Part shown: positions 24,999 through 32,683 of the stretch, one piece after another
Layout of the letters: the number at the start of each line of letters is the position of its first letter
How positions within the stretch are numbered: position 1 is the first letter of the stretch
Origin: 2-02-FULL-43-11-A sp964477065
GTDB lineage: Bacteria; Patescibacteriota; Microgenomatia; UBA1406; HO2-37-13b
Reading direction: 5' to 3'
Assembly (NCBI GenBank): GCA_964477065.1
Contig: CAYZCU010000008.1
Span: forward strand, 1-37,248
DNA: 37,248 bases
The notes under the pieces: generated by a model
Databases searched by the model: none
Seen by the model: the letters and a program-made list of their open reading frames with translations, nothing else
Told to the model about the DNA's origin: nothing
Made by a program: the position numbers and the translations under genes

Positions 24999-25940
24999 CT
25001 AAATCTTCGTATAGTAGGTTGACCTTCCTTTTGCATGGACCTTGAGGAGACCCATATCTGTGAGCTTTGCAAGGTCTCGCGAGGCTGTAATTTGAGATAT
25101 CCCAAATTTTTCTTGGAGAATCTTATTCGTAATACGTACCAACGGATTATCAAAAAGAGACATAATTCGTATATGTCGGGGTAAGAGAACTTCCACGAAG
25201 GGCGTTTCAGCTCCAGATGTTGATACACCAAGTAGCGCTTGAGTCTCCGTAATAAGTGCATCCACAATAAAATCAAGCCAAATAGATGCATTATTGTTTG
25301 TTTTTGTTGCATCAAATGCATATCGATATTCTGCAGAGTGTGGATCGAGTATCTTTTCAAGTACGATCAGCTCTCGAAAGTCCCATCCATATTTATACAT
25401 CAACATAGAAGCGAGCAAAATACCAACTAAATGACCTGAATAAGGGATAAGATCCTTTTGAATAATCTCAATATAGACAATACCAGCCTGAATAATTGGA
25501 TGTTCGTCACCGCTTTGAATATAGGTTAATAATTGTTTGAGATCGTACAGTTTCTCAATAGGGGTACGCTTCGAGAGTGTTCCACGCTTATTTTGTGTAA
25601 TAAAGGAATCTAAGGTGGATATTGTATGGGGCGAAATTGCAACAGGTGTCACGTACCATTCTGTGCGGATAAGGTTGAGCGCCTCTTTATATTTACGCGT
25701 TGCGACAGCCTTTGTCGATGTATAGCTTCCATCAGCGAGATATTTCTCAATAGCCTGCAGTGAAAGTGTATACCCTTGATGGGTTAGGGCACACGAAATA
25801 CGTGATAGCGTCACATTCCATTGTCGTGCATAGAGGTGCTCACGGCTTAAAGGCATGACATGAAGATCTTTTCTGAGCTTATCAAGGAAATCCAGCTTAT
25901 CAGATAAGGATTGATTCTTCGTATACGCAATGACAAGCAT
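24999..25940 (-). CDS. Fic-fold protein with destroyed active site and C-terminal winged helix
   Basis: The 313-residue product has the shape of a CPR Fic/DOC protein. An N-terminal helical region (IEKYLADGSYTSTKAVATRKY) precedes HPIIQAGIVYIEIIQ and LLASMLMYKYGWDFRELIVLE, which match the helices flanking the Fic loop. The loop itself, normally HPFxxGNGR, reads KDLIPYSGH (162-170), so the catalytic His, the Asn and the Arg are all lost. The C-terminal about 50 residues are a winged helix (TNKILQEKFGISQITASRDLAKLTDMGLLKVH...STYY). AMP transfer is therefore unlikely, and DNA-binding regulation more likely. A -10 box sits 7 bases before the ATG. Target genes are unknown; the Tat region lies upstream, divergent. 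Confidence 0.7.
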   Translation of the reverse strand: MLVIAYTKNQSLSDKLDFLDKLRKDLHVMPLSREHLYARQWNVTLSRISCALTHQGYTLSLQAIEKYLADGSYTSTKAVATRKYKEALNLIRTEWYVTPVAISPHTISTLDSFITQNKRGTLSKRTPIEKLYDLKQLLTYIQSGDEHPIIQAGIVYIEIIQKDLIPYSGHLVGILLASMLMYKYGWDFRELIVLEKILDPHSAEYRYAFDATKTNNNASIWLDFIVDALITETQALLGVSTSGAETPFVEVLLPRHIRIMSLFDNPLVRITNKILQEKFGISQITASRDLAKLTDMGLLKVHAKGRSTYYTKI

Positions 25941-25947
25941 ATAGGTA

Positions 25948-25956
25948 ATCTTATCA
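25948..25956 (-). promoter_or_regulatory. Extended -10 (TGA-TAAGAT) of the Fic-fold gene
   Basis: On the minus strand TGA and TAAGAT (25953-25948) end 7 bases before the ATG at 25940. Same near-leaderless layout as elsewhere in the window. Confidence 0.4.
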
Positions 25957-26106
25957 TTATCACATCATCAAAGCAAGACATAGATGAACACCTGATATGC
26001 ATCTCTATAACGGTACAAAATGAGGTCACAAGACGCGAATATGATAAGAATATAATACCCTTGACATGGATTTTTATATATGGTTGACTTAATAACAGAT
26101 AGGACA

Positions 26107-26119
26107 TGACACTGTGTCA
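26107..26119. promoter_or_regulatory. Palindrome TGACACTGTGTCA upstream of tatA
   Basis: A perfect inverted repeat with 6-base arms and a 1-base centre lies about 35 bases before the tatA start. TATAAT at 26051-26056 and TTGACA/TTGACT at 26061 and 26084 are nearby, but no ideal pairing was found. It may be an operator or a small hairpin. Confidence 0.35.
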
Positions 26120-26137
26120 CAACAGTTAATTATTTGA

Positions 26138-26147
26138 AAGGAGGTGA
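26138..26147 (+). promoter_or_regulatory. Strong Shine-Dalgarno (AAGGAGGTGA) of tatA
   Basis: A ten-base match to the 16S anti-Shine-Dalgarno sequence ends 5 bases before the ATG at 26153. This is the strongest ribosome-binding site in the window, in contrast to the largely Shine-Dalgarno-free housekeeping genes, and it supports the short ORF as a real, highly translated gene. Confidence 0.8.
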
Positions 26148-26152
26148 GTCAT

Positions 26153-26293
26153 ATGCTAAGTAGATTTGGATCAGGAGAGCTTTTGGTTATCTCATTTGTA
26201 CTGATGATGTTTTTTGGAGGTCGAAAGTTACCTGAATTAGCTCGAGGAATTGGAGCTTCAATCAAAGAATTGAGAAATGCAGCTAAGGAATAG
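26153..26293 (+). CDS. tatA: Minimal TatA-family protein (46 residues)
   Basis: TatA forms the pore-like part of the twin-arginine pathway, which exports folded proteins. The 46-residue product has a short membrane helix (ELLVISFVLMMFF) and the hallmark FGGRKLPELARGIGASIKEL hinge and amphipathic helix. It lacks the long acidic tail of typical TatA (60-90 residues). It starts behind a very strong Shine-Dalgarno and ends 1 base before the ATG of the large surface protein, so the two are one operon. It is one of four TatA/B-like genes in the window and lies on the opposite strand to tatC. Confidence 0.85.
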   Translation: MLSRFGSGELLVISFVLMMFFGGRKLPELARGIGASIKELRNAAKE

Positions 26294-26294
26294 T

Positions 26295-28985
26295 ATGAGG
26301 AGACAAATGATACATACAAATGCTGTGAAAGGTGTATCGATTGGCATGATGCTTGCTGTGGCTCTCGTATGTGCAACTCATGTACAGGCCGCAGCAAGTC
26401 CCCAAGTTTGTACTGTCTCCACGACCTGTTCAATTGGTGAATTTTTATTCGATGATGACTATACACCAAATACTTCAGGCACGTGTACATTCACCTCAAA
26501 ATATCCTGATGGGACAAGCTATCTGACTGCAACTCCCTTGACAAGCACCGCAGATGGCTACTATGCGCATGAATTCACAACGCCGTCAACAACAGGTGTA
26601 TATCGATCTCAGATTTGTTGTACGGTTGGCTCACAATATATGTGTATTGATAAGTCATTTGAGGCTCGAGCATCAACATCAGGATTGACACAAAATGAAG
26701 TATCAGATGCAGTGTGGAATGCCTCACGTACATCATATACGACGTCTGGTTCATTTGGAGCTGCGCTTCAAAACATTACGCCTGCTGCGAGCGAGGTTGC
26801 ATCAGCAGTATGGAATTATTCAGGTCGAACAGTAACGAGTTTTGGTTCAGTGATTACTGATATTTGGGCATATTCCACACGTACGTTGACTGGTGCATCC
26901 CTCACGTCAGGAAGTATTGCTACAAAGAGCGACGTTCAAACGACGACAAGTGGCGATATCTCGAGTGCTGATATCAAAGAAATCAAAAAGCGCACGAAAG
27001 AAACACAGATCCTGCTTGAGAAACATGTCAACAAGCCAATTTTTGAAAACTCAATTGAAGAATTCAATGATGCCCAATCAAAGCTGAAGACAACTCAGAA
27101 AAAGGCACAAAATCTGTACTTTCAATCTGCTCAGACGCGAGCGTCACTTCTGAAGCTTCAGAAAAACTGGCCACGCTTGGATCGTGAGCAGAAGCTTGAA
27201 GCTATTCAAAGTATCGCAATGTTTGTCGGAGAGCCAGCAGATGGAAGCAAGCAGGATACACTGTACGGGAATGTGCAGTGGTTCATAGGAGAATGGGACT
27301 TTGATATGAGTAAGACCGCTGTCAAAAACATTGCATCAATATATCAGTATTTGCACGAGACACAGAAACAACTTGTTTCCACAAATCCTACGACCGTTTA
27401 CTTCCCTCAGCGAGCATTGAATGCACAAGTTCTCCTCAGTCTCAACATAGGAGAGGTAGGCGATGATGAAGATTCCACGACGTTATTCGGAGAAATTCAC
27501 GATCGCGCACAATTCATCGCAGAATTACAATCACGTGATGAGAGAATTCAGGCTACACTCGGGACATGGAAGAAAACCGCGCGTCCGGCAAAAGAGGCAA
27601 CGCTGACGGAACTTACACGTGACATTCGCATACTTAATCGTATCCCACAGGTGTCAGTACAGCTTCCGAGAAAAATTTCAGCTATCACTGATAAGTCATT
27701 GCACAACCAAGCGCTCTTCCTGAATGGCTTGGTGACTGCAAATCTTGCATACCTTACTCACAAGCCTGACAAAGGCTTTTCAAGCTCATGGATGGAGCTG
27801 GGAAGTATCGTTTTCAAGACGTTAGTCACAAATCCATCAGCATTGATCACGCAAGATGCTGAGGTGAAGTATTATTTGCCAAAGGAGATAAAAAAACAGC
27901 ACGTTCTCGAGTCTGATGATGGATTGACATTGAAATACGATACAGACAAGGGTCAATTTTATGTCCACGGAACATATTCTCTTGCTCCAGGTGAATCTCA
28001 AATCGTCTCTGTTCGCGTCGAGGATATTTGGGTCATTTCAGATAAGGAATTAGACTCAATCCAAAAACAGGCGACAGCACTTATTGAACCGCTCAAGAAA
28101 ACATCCTATTACGCTCAGGGGGTGACTTTGGAATCAGACATTCAAGTTTCCCTTGATAAAATTAGATCTAGACAGGGACTTGCAGAAACACCGGACTCAA
28201 AACTCGCGGCATACGCAGACTCTCAAGCCGATCTGGAAGGTATTAAACGCAAACTTGATAGCCTTAAAACAATCGTCGCTGAAGCTGGATCAACTGGAAC
28301 GCTTTTTGGCTTTGTCGGGGCCACACAAACGCTTGCCGTATGGGGATTGATCATCGTTATCTGCACGGGGTTCATTTTCTTGACGATATATATGCGTAAT
28401 CTCTCTGTTTCTGTTAAGCCACCAGTGCAGGAAAAACCTGGACCTAAAAAAACTACGAAAGCAAAAAAGCCTGTCACAGTGGTCGCTTCTGAGAAGCCCG
28501 CCCATGACACGATCGCAAAATCAAGTCCCCAGCTCCTTATGGTTGCTGTGATGATAGCTTACGGAGCAGCGGTTGCATCAGCGTCGTCATTTGTGACGTA
28601 CAATATGGTCGATAAAAACGTCTCGCAAGCAAAAGTTCTTGGATCATCAAGCTCAAAAGCTGTGCAGACATGTCCAATTCAAGATGCTCAACCAGCCGTA
28701 AAACCACTCAACTCACTCGAAGAATCAGCCAAGCCCGCCCCATCAGAGGTCCCTCTCGCAGTTATCTCTCCAACGCCACCACTCGTCTATGCTACAGTCA
28801 CAGAAACACCTACAGGGTGGCTACGTGTGCGTACAAGCCCGTCTGGATCTGAGGTGAGTAAAGTAGATGTGGGAAAGACATTTCCCATCCTGGAAACTGC
28901 AGGGGCTTGGATGAAAATCCAAATCGATGATGCGACAGAAGGATGGGTGTCTTCCAAGTACATAACAACAGCTTCAAAGAACTAG
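26295..28985 (+). CDS. Large surface protein with coiled coil, two membrane helices and C-terminal SH3 domain
   Basis: The product is 896 residues from the ATG at 26295; an ATG at 26307 follows GAGGAG by 4-5 bases and is an alternative. The start MRRQMIH places Arg-Arg before a signal-like helix (about 14-36). A cysteine-rich domain follows (about 40-120), then two VWN repeats (SDAVWNASRT, ASAVWNYSGR), a long Lys/Gln-rich helical region (about 215-330), a mixed domain to about 660, helices at about 677-700 and 746-771 separated by a Lys-rich loop, and an SH3b-like end (GWLRVRTSPSG ... GWVSSKYI). Predicted topology puts the N-terminal bulk and the SH3 end outside, with the Lys-rich loop inside. 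It is probably wall-bound by SH3b. Being in the same operon as tatA, it may be a Tat client; this is inferred. Confidence 0.75.
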   Translation: MRRQMIHTNAVKGVSIGMMLAVALVCATHVQAAASPQVCTVSTTCSIGEFLFDDDYTPNTSGTCTFTSKYPDGTSYLTATPLTSTADGYYAHEFTTPSTTGVYRSQICCTVGSQYMCIDKSFEARASTSGLTQNEVSDAVWNASRTSYTTSGSFGAALQNITPAASEVASAVWNYSGRTVTSFGSVITDIWAYSTRTLTGASLTSGSIATKSDVQTTTSGDISSADIKEIKKRTKETQILLEKHVNKPIFENSIEEFNDAQSKLKTTQKKAQNLYFQSAQTRASLLKLQKNWPRLDREQKLEAIQSIAMFVGEPADGSKQDTLYGNVQWFIGEWDFDMSKTAVKNIASIYQYLHETQKQLVSTNPTTVYFPQRALNAQVLLSLNIGEVGDDEDSTTLFGEIHDRAQFIAELQSRDERIQATLGTWKKTARPAKEATLTELTRDIRILNRIPQVSVQLPRKISAITDKSLHNQALFLNGLVTANLAYLTHKPDKGFSSSWMELGSIVFKTLVTNPSALITQDAEVKYYLPKEIKKQHVLESDDGLTLKYDTDKGQFYVHGTYSLAPGESQIVSVRVEDIWVISDKELDSIQKQATALIEPLKKTSYYAQGVTLESDIQVSLDKIRSRQGLAETPDSKLAAYADSQADLEGIKRKLDSLKTIVAEAGSTGTLFGFVGATQTLAVWGLIIVICTGFIFLTIYMRNLSVSVKPPVQEKPGPKKTTKAKKPVTVVASEKPAHDTIAKSSPQLLMVAVMIAYGAAVASASSFVTYNMVDKNVSQAKVLGSSSSKAVQTCPIQDAQPAVKPLNSLEESAKPAPSEVPLAVISPTPPLVYATVTETPTGWLRVRTSPSGSEVSKVDVGKTFPILETAGAWMKIQIDDATEGWVSSKYITTASKN

Positions 28986-29389
28986 ATAACGTGATAGGCT
29001 CCTATGAGAAGGTTATAGGCATAGTGTATGAGTATTGCCCCAAGTACTCCGCTGACAGCTTTTGTGCGCCCGTGAAAGAGCGTACGCGCAGATATATATG
29101 TTGTGATCGTATGCAAGGGGATTGTGAGAGCGAGTCGTACCAGAAAGGTATTCGGCCCCCCGACAGAAGCAATATTATAGAGATAGAGAACACTTTCAGA
29201 CATTGCAAAAACTAAGCCTATACCCAAGGCTGTCATACGAGGATTATAATCTTTGAGGTCTTTCCCTGTGAAGTAGACGGTACCTGCTTTGAAGACTTCC
29301 TCTACCATCGCTGGATACGGGAGGACCGCTTCCAAGGGCCATACTATAAACGGCAGTATCGCAGCGATGAGTATCGAAATAACGGACAT
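28982..29389 (-). CDS. Mini PrsW-like intramembrane protease
   Basis: The 135-residue product, from the ATG at 29389 beside GGAAAAG, is almost wholly membrane-embedded, with about four helices. It holds the PrsW/CAAX-type motif set: MVEEVFK (E30, E31, K34), FAMSES (E65), a His at 93 (PLHTITTY) and HYAYN (H122, N126). PrsW cleaves membrane-bound anti-sigma factors; this protein has about half the usual length, so the substrate may differ. It follows a tatA gene by 1 base and overlaps the convergent surface-protein gene by 4 bases. It could process Tat-exported or anchored proteins; that is a guess from context. Confidence 0.7.
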   Translation of the reverse strand: MSVISILIAAILPFIVWPLEAVLPYPAMVEEVFKAGTVYFTGKDLKDYNPRMTALGIGLVFAMSESVLYLYNIASVGGPNTFLVRLALTIPLHTITTYISARTLFHGRTKAVSGVLGAILIHYAYNLLIGAYHVI

Positions 29390-29390
29390 A

Positions 29391-29540
29391 TTACTTTTCC
29401 TTTTCTCCTGAAATCGATCGTTTAAACTCACGTATAGCCTCACCAAGACCGCGAGCTAGTTCTGGAAGCTTCTTTCCTCCAAAAAGCACCAAAAGTACTA
29501 CGGCAATAATGATGAGTTCTGTTGTTCCTAATCCTAACAT
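29391..29540 (-). CDS. tatA: Minimal TatA-family protein (49 residues)
   Basis: This TatA/E-type subunit has a membrane helix (TELIIIAVVLLVLF) and the FGGKKLPELARGLGEAIREF hinge with its amphipathic helix, ending in a short Lys/Glu tail. GGGGGTGG lies about 8 bases before the ATG at 29540; an in-frame ATG at 29546 is also possible. It lies 39 bases after tatC and 1 base before the PrsW-like gene, all on the minus strand. The hydrophilic tail is missing, as in the other copies. Confidence 0.85.
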   Translation of the reverse strand: MLGLGTTELIIIAVVLLVLFGGKKLPELARGLGEAIREFKRSISGEKEK

Positions 29541-29579
29541 ATGCATTCCACCCCCTTTCGACAAAGTATGTTTGTGTGT

Positions 29580-30323
29580 CTAAAATACATGTGTCCTAAG
29601 GATATATTTATTTAGTACAAGAGTCAACTCAAATAGGAAGATGAGAGGCAGGGTGAGAAGTATAAGAGAAAGTATGTCTATAGGAGGGAGCATTGCTGCA
29701 AATACGAGAGAGATTGCGTAAGCAAGGAGACGTTTTTGGGATAAAGCCTGATACGTGAACAAACGGATCTTGAGAAGCATCGTGAGTATCACGGGAAATT
29801 GGAATGCGACGCCCATTAAAACACCTGTCATGATAACCTGTGAGAGCAGTTGTGAAACATCTAGATAGTTCCCAATATTGAGCTGGACTGACTTTTCATA
29901 GAAAAGAACCATGACCCAACGCATGATAAGGACTCCAAACGTCATGCCAGCTATAAAGAGGATAATACTTAAGGGTAGAAGTGAAAGTGTCAATTTAAAT
30001 TCGGCTTTGGTAAGTGCAGGGCGCACAAATAAGAGAATTTGCCAAATGATCAAGGGAAATACGACCACCGCGCCGACCATAAAAGCAGAGTTGATTGCTA
30101 AATTGATGAACTGAAAGGGGGAAGTGAAGACAATGTTTATACCTTGAAGTTCAAATGCACGAAGAATAAGACGGATTATTTTTTCATAATAAATAAATCC
30201 ACACGCCGAGAAAATACAAAATATGGCTACAACAAAGAGGATTCTGCGTCGTACTTCAAGAAGGAAAGGCATATACTGCTTTGACGCATCACGGATATGA
30301 TCAGTATCGAAGGCATTTTTCAT
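29580..30323 (-). CDS. tatC: Twin-arginine translocase subunit TatC
   Basis: TatC is the receptor that binds the twin-arginine signal and gathers TatA. The 247-residue product has six membrane helices. It has the N-terminal MPFLLEVRRRILFV (the LxELRxR-type signal-binding motif), FTSPFQFINLAINSAF on the periplasmic side, PLIIWQILLFVRPALTKAEF and GVAFQFPVILTMLLKI. Length and order are normal. It follows the upstream tatA by 15 bases and belongs to a minus-strand operon of about 1.7 kb from 30710 to 28982. Confidence 0.95.
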   Translation of the reverse strand: MKNAFDTDHIRDASKQYMPFLLEVRRRILFVVAIFCIFSACGFIYYEKIIRLILRAFELQGINIVFTSPFQFINLAINSAFMVGAVVVFPLIIWQILLFVRPALTKAEFKLTLSLLPLSIILFIAGMTFGVLIMRWVMVLFYEKSVQLNIGNYLDVSQLLSQVIMTGVLMGVAFQFPVILTMLLKIRLFTYQALSQKRLLAYAISLVFAAMLPPIDILSLILLTLPLIFLFELTLVLNKYILRTHVF

Positions 30324-30338
30324 AGGTTCGGAAAAAGA

Positions 30339-30485
30339 TTACTTTTTTGAATCTTCTTTATCGTCAAGAGCTTTTTTAAACTCTTCAACAGATTTTCCGA
30401 GTGATCGAACAAAATCAGGCAGTCTTTTTCCACCAAAAAAGAATAAAATAAGTACCGCCAAGATAATAATTTCAGTTGTTCCCAT
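30339..30485 (-). CDS. tatA: Minimal TatA-family protein (48 residues)
   Basis: The product has the TatA core: TEIIILAVLILFFF, then FGGKRLPDFVRSLGKSVEEF and a short Lys/Glu/Asp tail. The ATG is at 30485. AAAGGAG overlapping the stop of the preceding gene is about 14 bases upstream, rather far. It lies between the TatB-like gene and tatC. Two mini-TatA genes flanking tatC suggest duplication. Confidence 0.82.
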   Translation of the reverse strand: MGTTEIIILAVLILFFFGGKRLPDFVRSLGKSVEEFKKALDDKEDSKK

Positions 30486-30494
30486 ACGTGAGTG

Positions 30495-30710
30495 TCACTC
30501 TCCTTTCTTCGAGCTTTTTGTTTTTTTAACCTCAGTCTTATCTGATGCACGCATTGCACCTTCAAATTCTTCTTTGACTTTTTTCATCTCTCTACCTGAT
30601 TCACCCAGCCCACGTGCCCATTCCATAAGCTTTTTTTTCCCAAAAAGCATAAGCATGACGAATATGATAATAAGCCACTCAGCAGTTCCAAGGTTTTGAA
30701 AGAAGTTCAT
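30495..30710 (-). CDS. TatA/TatB-family protein (71 residues)
   Basis: This is the longest TatA/B-like product of the four: 71 residues with a helix (AEWLIIIFVMLMLF), FGKKKLMEWARGLGESGREM and a longer charged tail (KKVKEEFEGAMRASDKTEVK). The second glycine of the usual FGG hinge is replaced by Lys (FGKKKL), and Leu-Met replaces Leu-Pro. The longer amphipathic part is closer to TatB, which works with TatC in substrate binding, but the family call between TatA and TatB is uncertain. First gene of the tatC operon; a weak GATACT lies 8 bases before the ATG. Confidence 0.78.
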   Translation of the reverse strand: MNFFQNLGTAEWLIIIFVMLMLFGKKKLMEWARGLGESGREMKKVKEEFEGAMRASDKTEVKKTKSSKKGE

Positions 30711-30771
30711 ACTGAAAGAGTATCAAAGCAGTCAGCATATTGCAAGTAGGGAAAGGGGGAATTCCCGACTA

Positions 30772-32082
30772 TTATCGAAGAGATGCAATAGTGGCTTTGA
30801 GTTTGGCATCTTTGAGGAATCGACCCGATGTCCCAGCTGTGACATGGCCAGATATGACTTCATCCCACACGGCATCGGCAATCTCACTTGCGGAAGCACC
30901 TCCAGCCGCGCTTTCGATATACGTATCCGTTCCCAGGTCACGAGTATTTGCAGTTGTGTTGTTGGTGAATGTGTTCCCTGAACGTGCGATAGTTCGTAGT
31001 ACTCCTGTTCCAACATCAAGGCCATAGCCTGAGTTCTTGTAGACAAGACAGTCTTCAATGACATTGTCAGACAGGCCCGTGCCTGATAGTTTGATTCCAT
31101 CGATGTTGTCAGAAATAATACACTTGGCTATAATTGTTTGTGTTGTGCTATCACCAAGATTGATCGCATTGCCTGTCCCTGAAAGCCCACACGAATCGAT
31201 GACATTGATCCCAAGGCTACATAGATTCGAGGATGAAAGTGAGATCCCATGTCCTTGAACTTGAGAAATCCAAGAGTCCTTCACGACAACATTGTTTGCT
31301 GTTATAGAAACTGCATTGCGTGTTCCTGTTGCGGCTGTGGAGATGAACAGGCCGGATACTTCTGCATTATTCGCGGATACAGTGATGGTATCGTCAGTTG
31401 TCGCTGTTGGAATAAGTTGGAAAGTGTATCCAGGACCACGGACCTTGAGGGTGTGTTTGGTGATGTTGAGCGTCTCTGTCACGGTCGTGATGCCTGATGG
31501 ATCAGAGGATAGACAGAATATAACGTCATGCATACCTGAGGTTGCAAGTGATTGGGCTGCAGCAAAGGTTGCAACGGCAGCAGTTGGCGTGAGTCCAGAG
31601 TTGGAGTTGCTCCCTGAAACTGGATCCCAATAAAATATATCTCCCACTGTTTTTTGGCCACCATAGGCTGATGCAAGGAGGTATTTGAGGTTTGTTGTTT
31701 CACTCGCTGTGGTTGGTGTTGCGATCGTTCCCGATGCAGAACTGAGATTCAAAACCTGCGTAAAGGCAGATGGGGCGATTGGACTGCCTAAAAGTCCTCC
31801 CACTAAATTCCCACCCGTGATAACCATCTGTTCAGTAGTCGGTCCACTGCGAGCTTCAAATCTAACCCGCCAGCTATCAAGCAAGCGCACAGTAATAGCA
31901 GTTGATACACCACCACCAAGATCCTCCTTACCCGAGGCATCTGCAATTTTGTTATGGACCATACCAAGGCCGAGTTCATCCTCGATGTCGCGGATTTCAT
32001 TAATGAGGTCTTGCATCAACAGCGTTGTTGTCGGAGCAGGAATTTCGATGATGCTATTGATGAAGTCAAAAGTAAATGCCAT
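30772..32082 (-). CDS. Phage-like right-handed beta-helix (tail-spike-like) protein
   Basis: The 436-residue product has an N-terminal helical section (MQDLINEIRDIEDELGLGMV), a linker, and from about residue 190 a series of short strand-turn units (ADNNVVVKDSW-like and NVIDSCGLSGTGNAINLG, CIISDNIDGIKLSGTGLSDN, VIEDCLVYKNSGYGLDVGTG). Such Asn/Gly-bounded rungs form right-handed beta-helices of pectate-lyase and tail-spike type. The C-terminus has IADAVWDEVISGHVTAGTSG, a motif seen in phage structural proteins. No catalytic residue pattern of a lyase is obvious. It follows related phage-like genes on the same strand. It could be a virion spike or a domesticated surface adhesin. Confidence 0.65.
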   Translation of the reverse strand: MAFTFDFINSIIEIPAPTTTLLMQDLINEIRDIEDELGLGMVHNKIADASGKEDLGGGVSTAITVRLLDSWRVRFEARSGPTTEQMVITGGNLVGGLLGSPIAPSAFTQVLNLSSASGTIATPTTASETTNLKYLLASAYGGQKTVGDIFYWDPVSGSNSNSGLTPTAAVATFAAAQSLATSGMHDVIFCLSSDPSGITTVTETLNITKHTLKVRGPGYTFQLIPTATTDDTITVSANNAEVSGLFISTAATGTRNAVSITANNVVVKDSWISQVQGHGISLSSSNLCSLGINVIDSCGLSGTGNAINLGDSTTQTIIAKCIISDNIDGIKLSGTGLSDNVIEDCLVYKNSGYGLDVGTGVLRTIARSGNTFTNNTTANTRDLGTDTYIESAAGGASASEIADAVWDEVISGHVTAGTSGRFLKDAKLKATIASLR

Positions 32083-32134
32083 GATTGTATTTTACCCAAA
32101 AGATCAGAAAGATGCTCGGTTATCCTATAAAAAT

Positions 32135-32677
32135 TTAATGAGTTTCTTGCTCATGCAGTTGCATTTGAGCAAGTTTTGCGTCAGCAAAGTCTATACTTGC
32201 TGTTGATGCAATCCACTCAGGAAATCGTCCTGGAAAGAAATGATGCTGACCTCTCAGTAGTCGAATAAACTCTGAGACTGCTTCTTGATCAGCGAGAGTC
32301 AGTGCTGAAAGACCGAGGTTGTTTCTTGGAACATCTATGTTAAAAATATGGGTATCGAGGGACTCTTTATAGTACGGATCTGCTTTGAAAGCTTCAATGA
32401 TTTTAATTGGTTCTGTAATTTGAGCTAAAGGAAGCATATCTTCGATGACAAAGAACCAGCGATTATTTTTGTAGACACGACGAATGAATTCACCATAGTA
32501 TGAAAGTTCGTCAAAAAAAGCATAGGGGGTGGTATCGTTCGAAACAGTATCTTTTACTTCAGGCGTACTCGTGTCTAGCTGTGAACTCTCAACAGGTAGG
32601 GTGACTTTTTTACTGACAAACCTGCCGTTTGGGCCACGTACCGCTTTTGGTTTGCTAAAGAGATCATCATCACTCAT
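32135..32677 (-). CDS. Hypothetical phage-associated protein, weak BRO-N resemblance
   Basis: The 180-residue soluble product has a Lys/Ser/Thr-rich N-terminus (FSKPKAVRGPNGRFVSKK) followed by a compact domain (about 50-170) with GEFIRRVYKNNRWFFVIEDM and ITEPIKIIEAFKADPYYKES. The WFFVIEDM stretch loosely resembles the BRO-N/antirepressor pattern (dGexWFvakDv), but I would not assign the family. No membrane helix. It starts 6 bases after the 657-residue phage-like gene and is probably in one transcript with it. Function unknown. Confidence 0.6.
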   Translation of the reverse strand: MSDDDLFSKPKAVRGPNGRFVSKKVTLPVESSQLDTSTPEVKDTVSNDTTPYAFFDELSYYGEFIRRVYKNNRWFFVIEDMLPLAQITEPIKIIEAFKADPYYKESLDTHIFNIDVPRNNLGLSALTLADQEAVSEFIRLLRGQHHFFPGRFPEWIASTASIDFADAKLAQMQLHEQETH

Positions 32678-32683
32678 AGGTTA

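Noticed and set aside
28943..29215. Plus-strand 90-residue frame near the end of the surface protein
   Set aside because: It overlaps the PrsW-like gene on the other strand and has no recognisable features.
30320..30565. An 81-residue minus-strand frame across the tatA at 30339-30485
   Set aside because: It is out of frame with two clear TatA-family genes that occupy the same bases.
30757..30766. GGGAATTCCC palindrome as a terminator for the phage-like operon
   Set aside because: No U-run follows on the minus strand and the arms leave no loop; probably chance.
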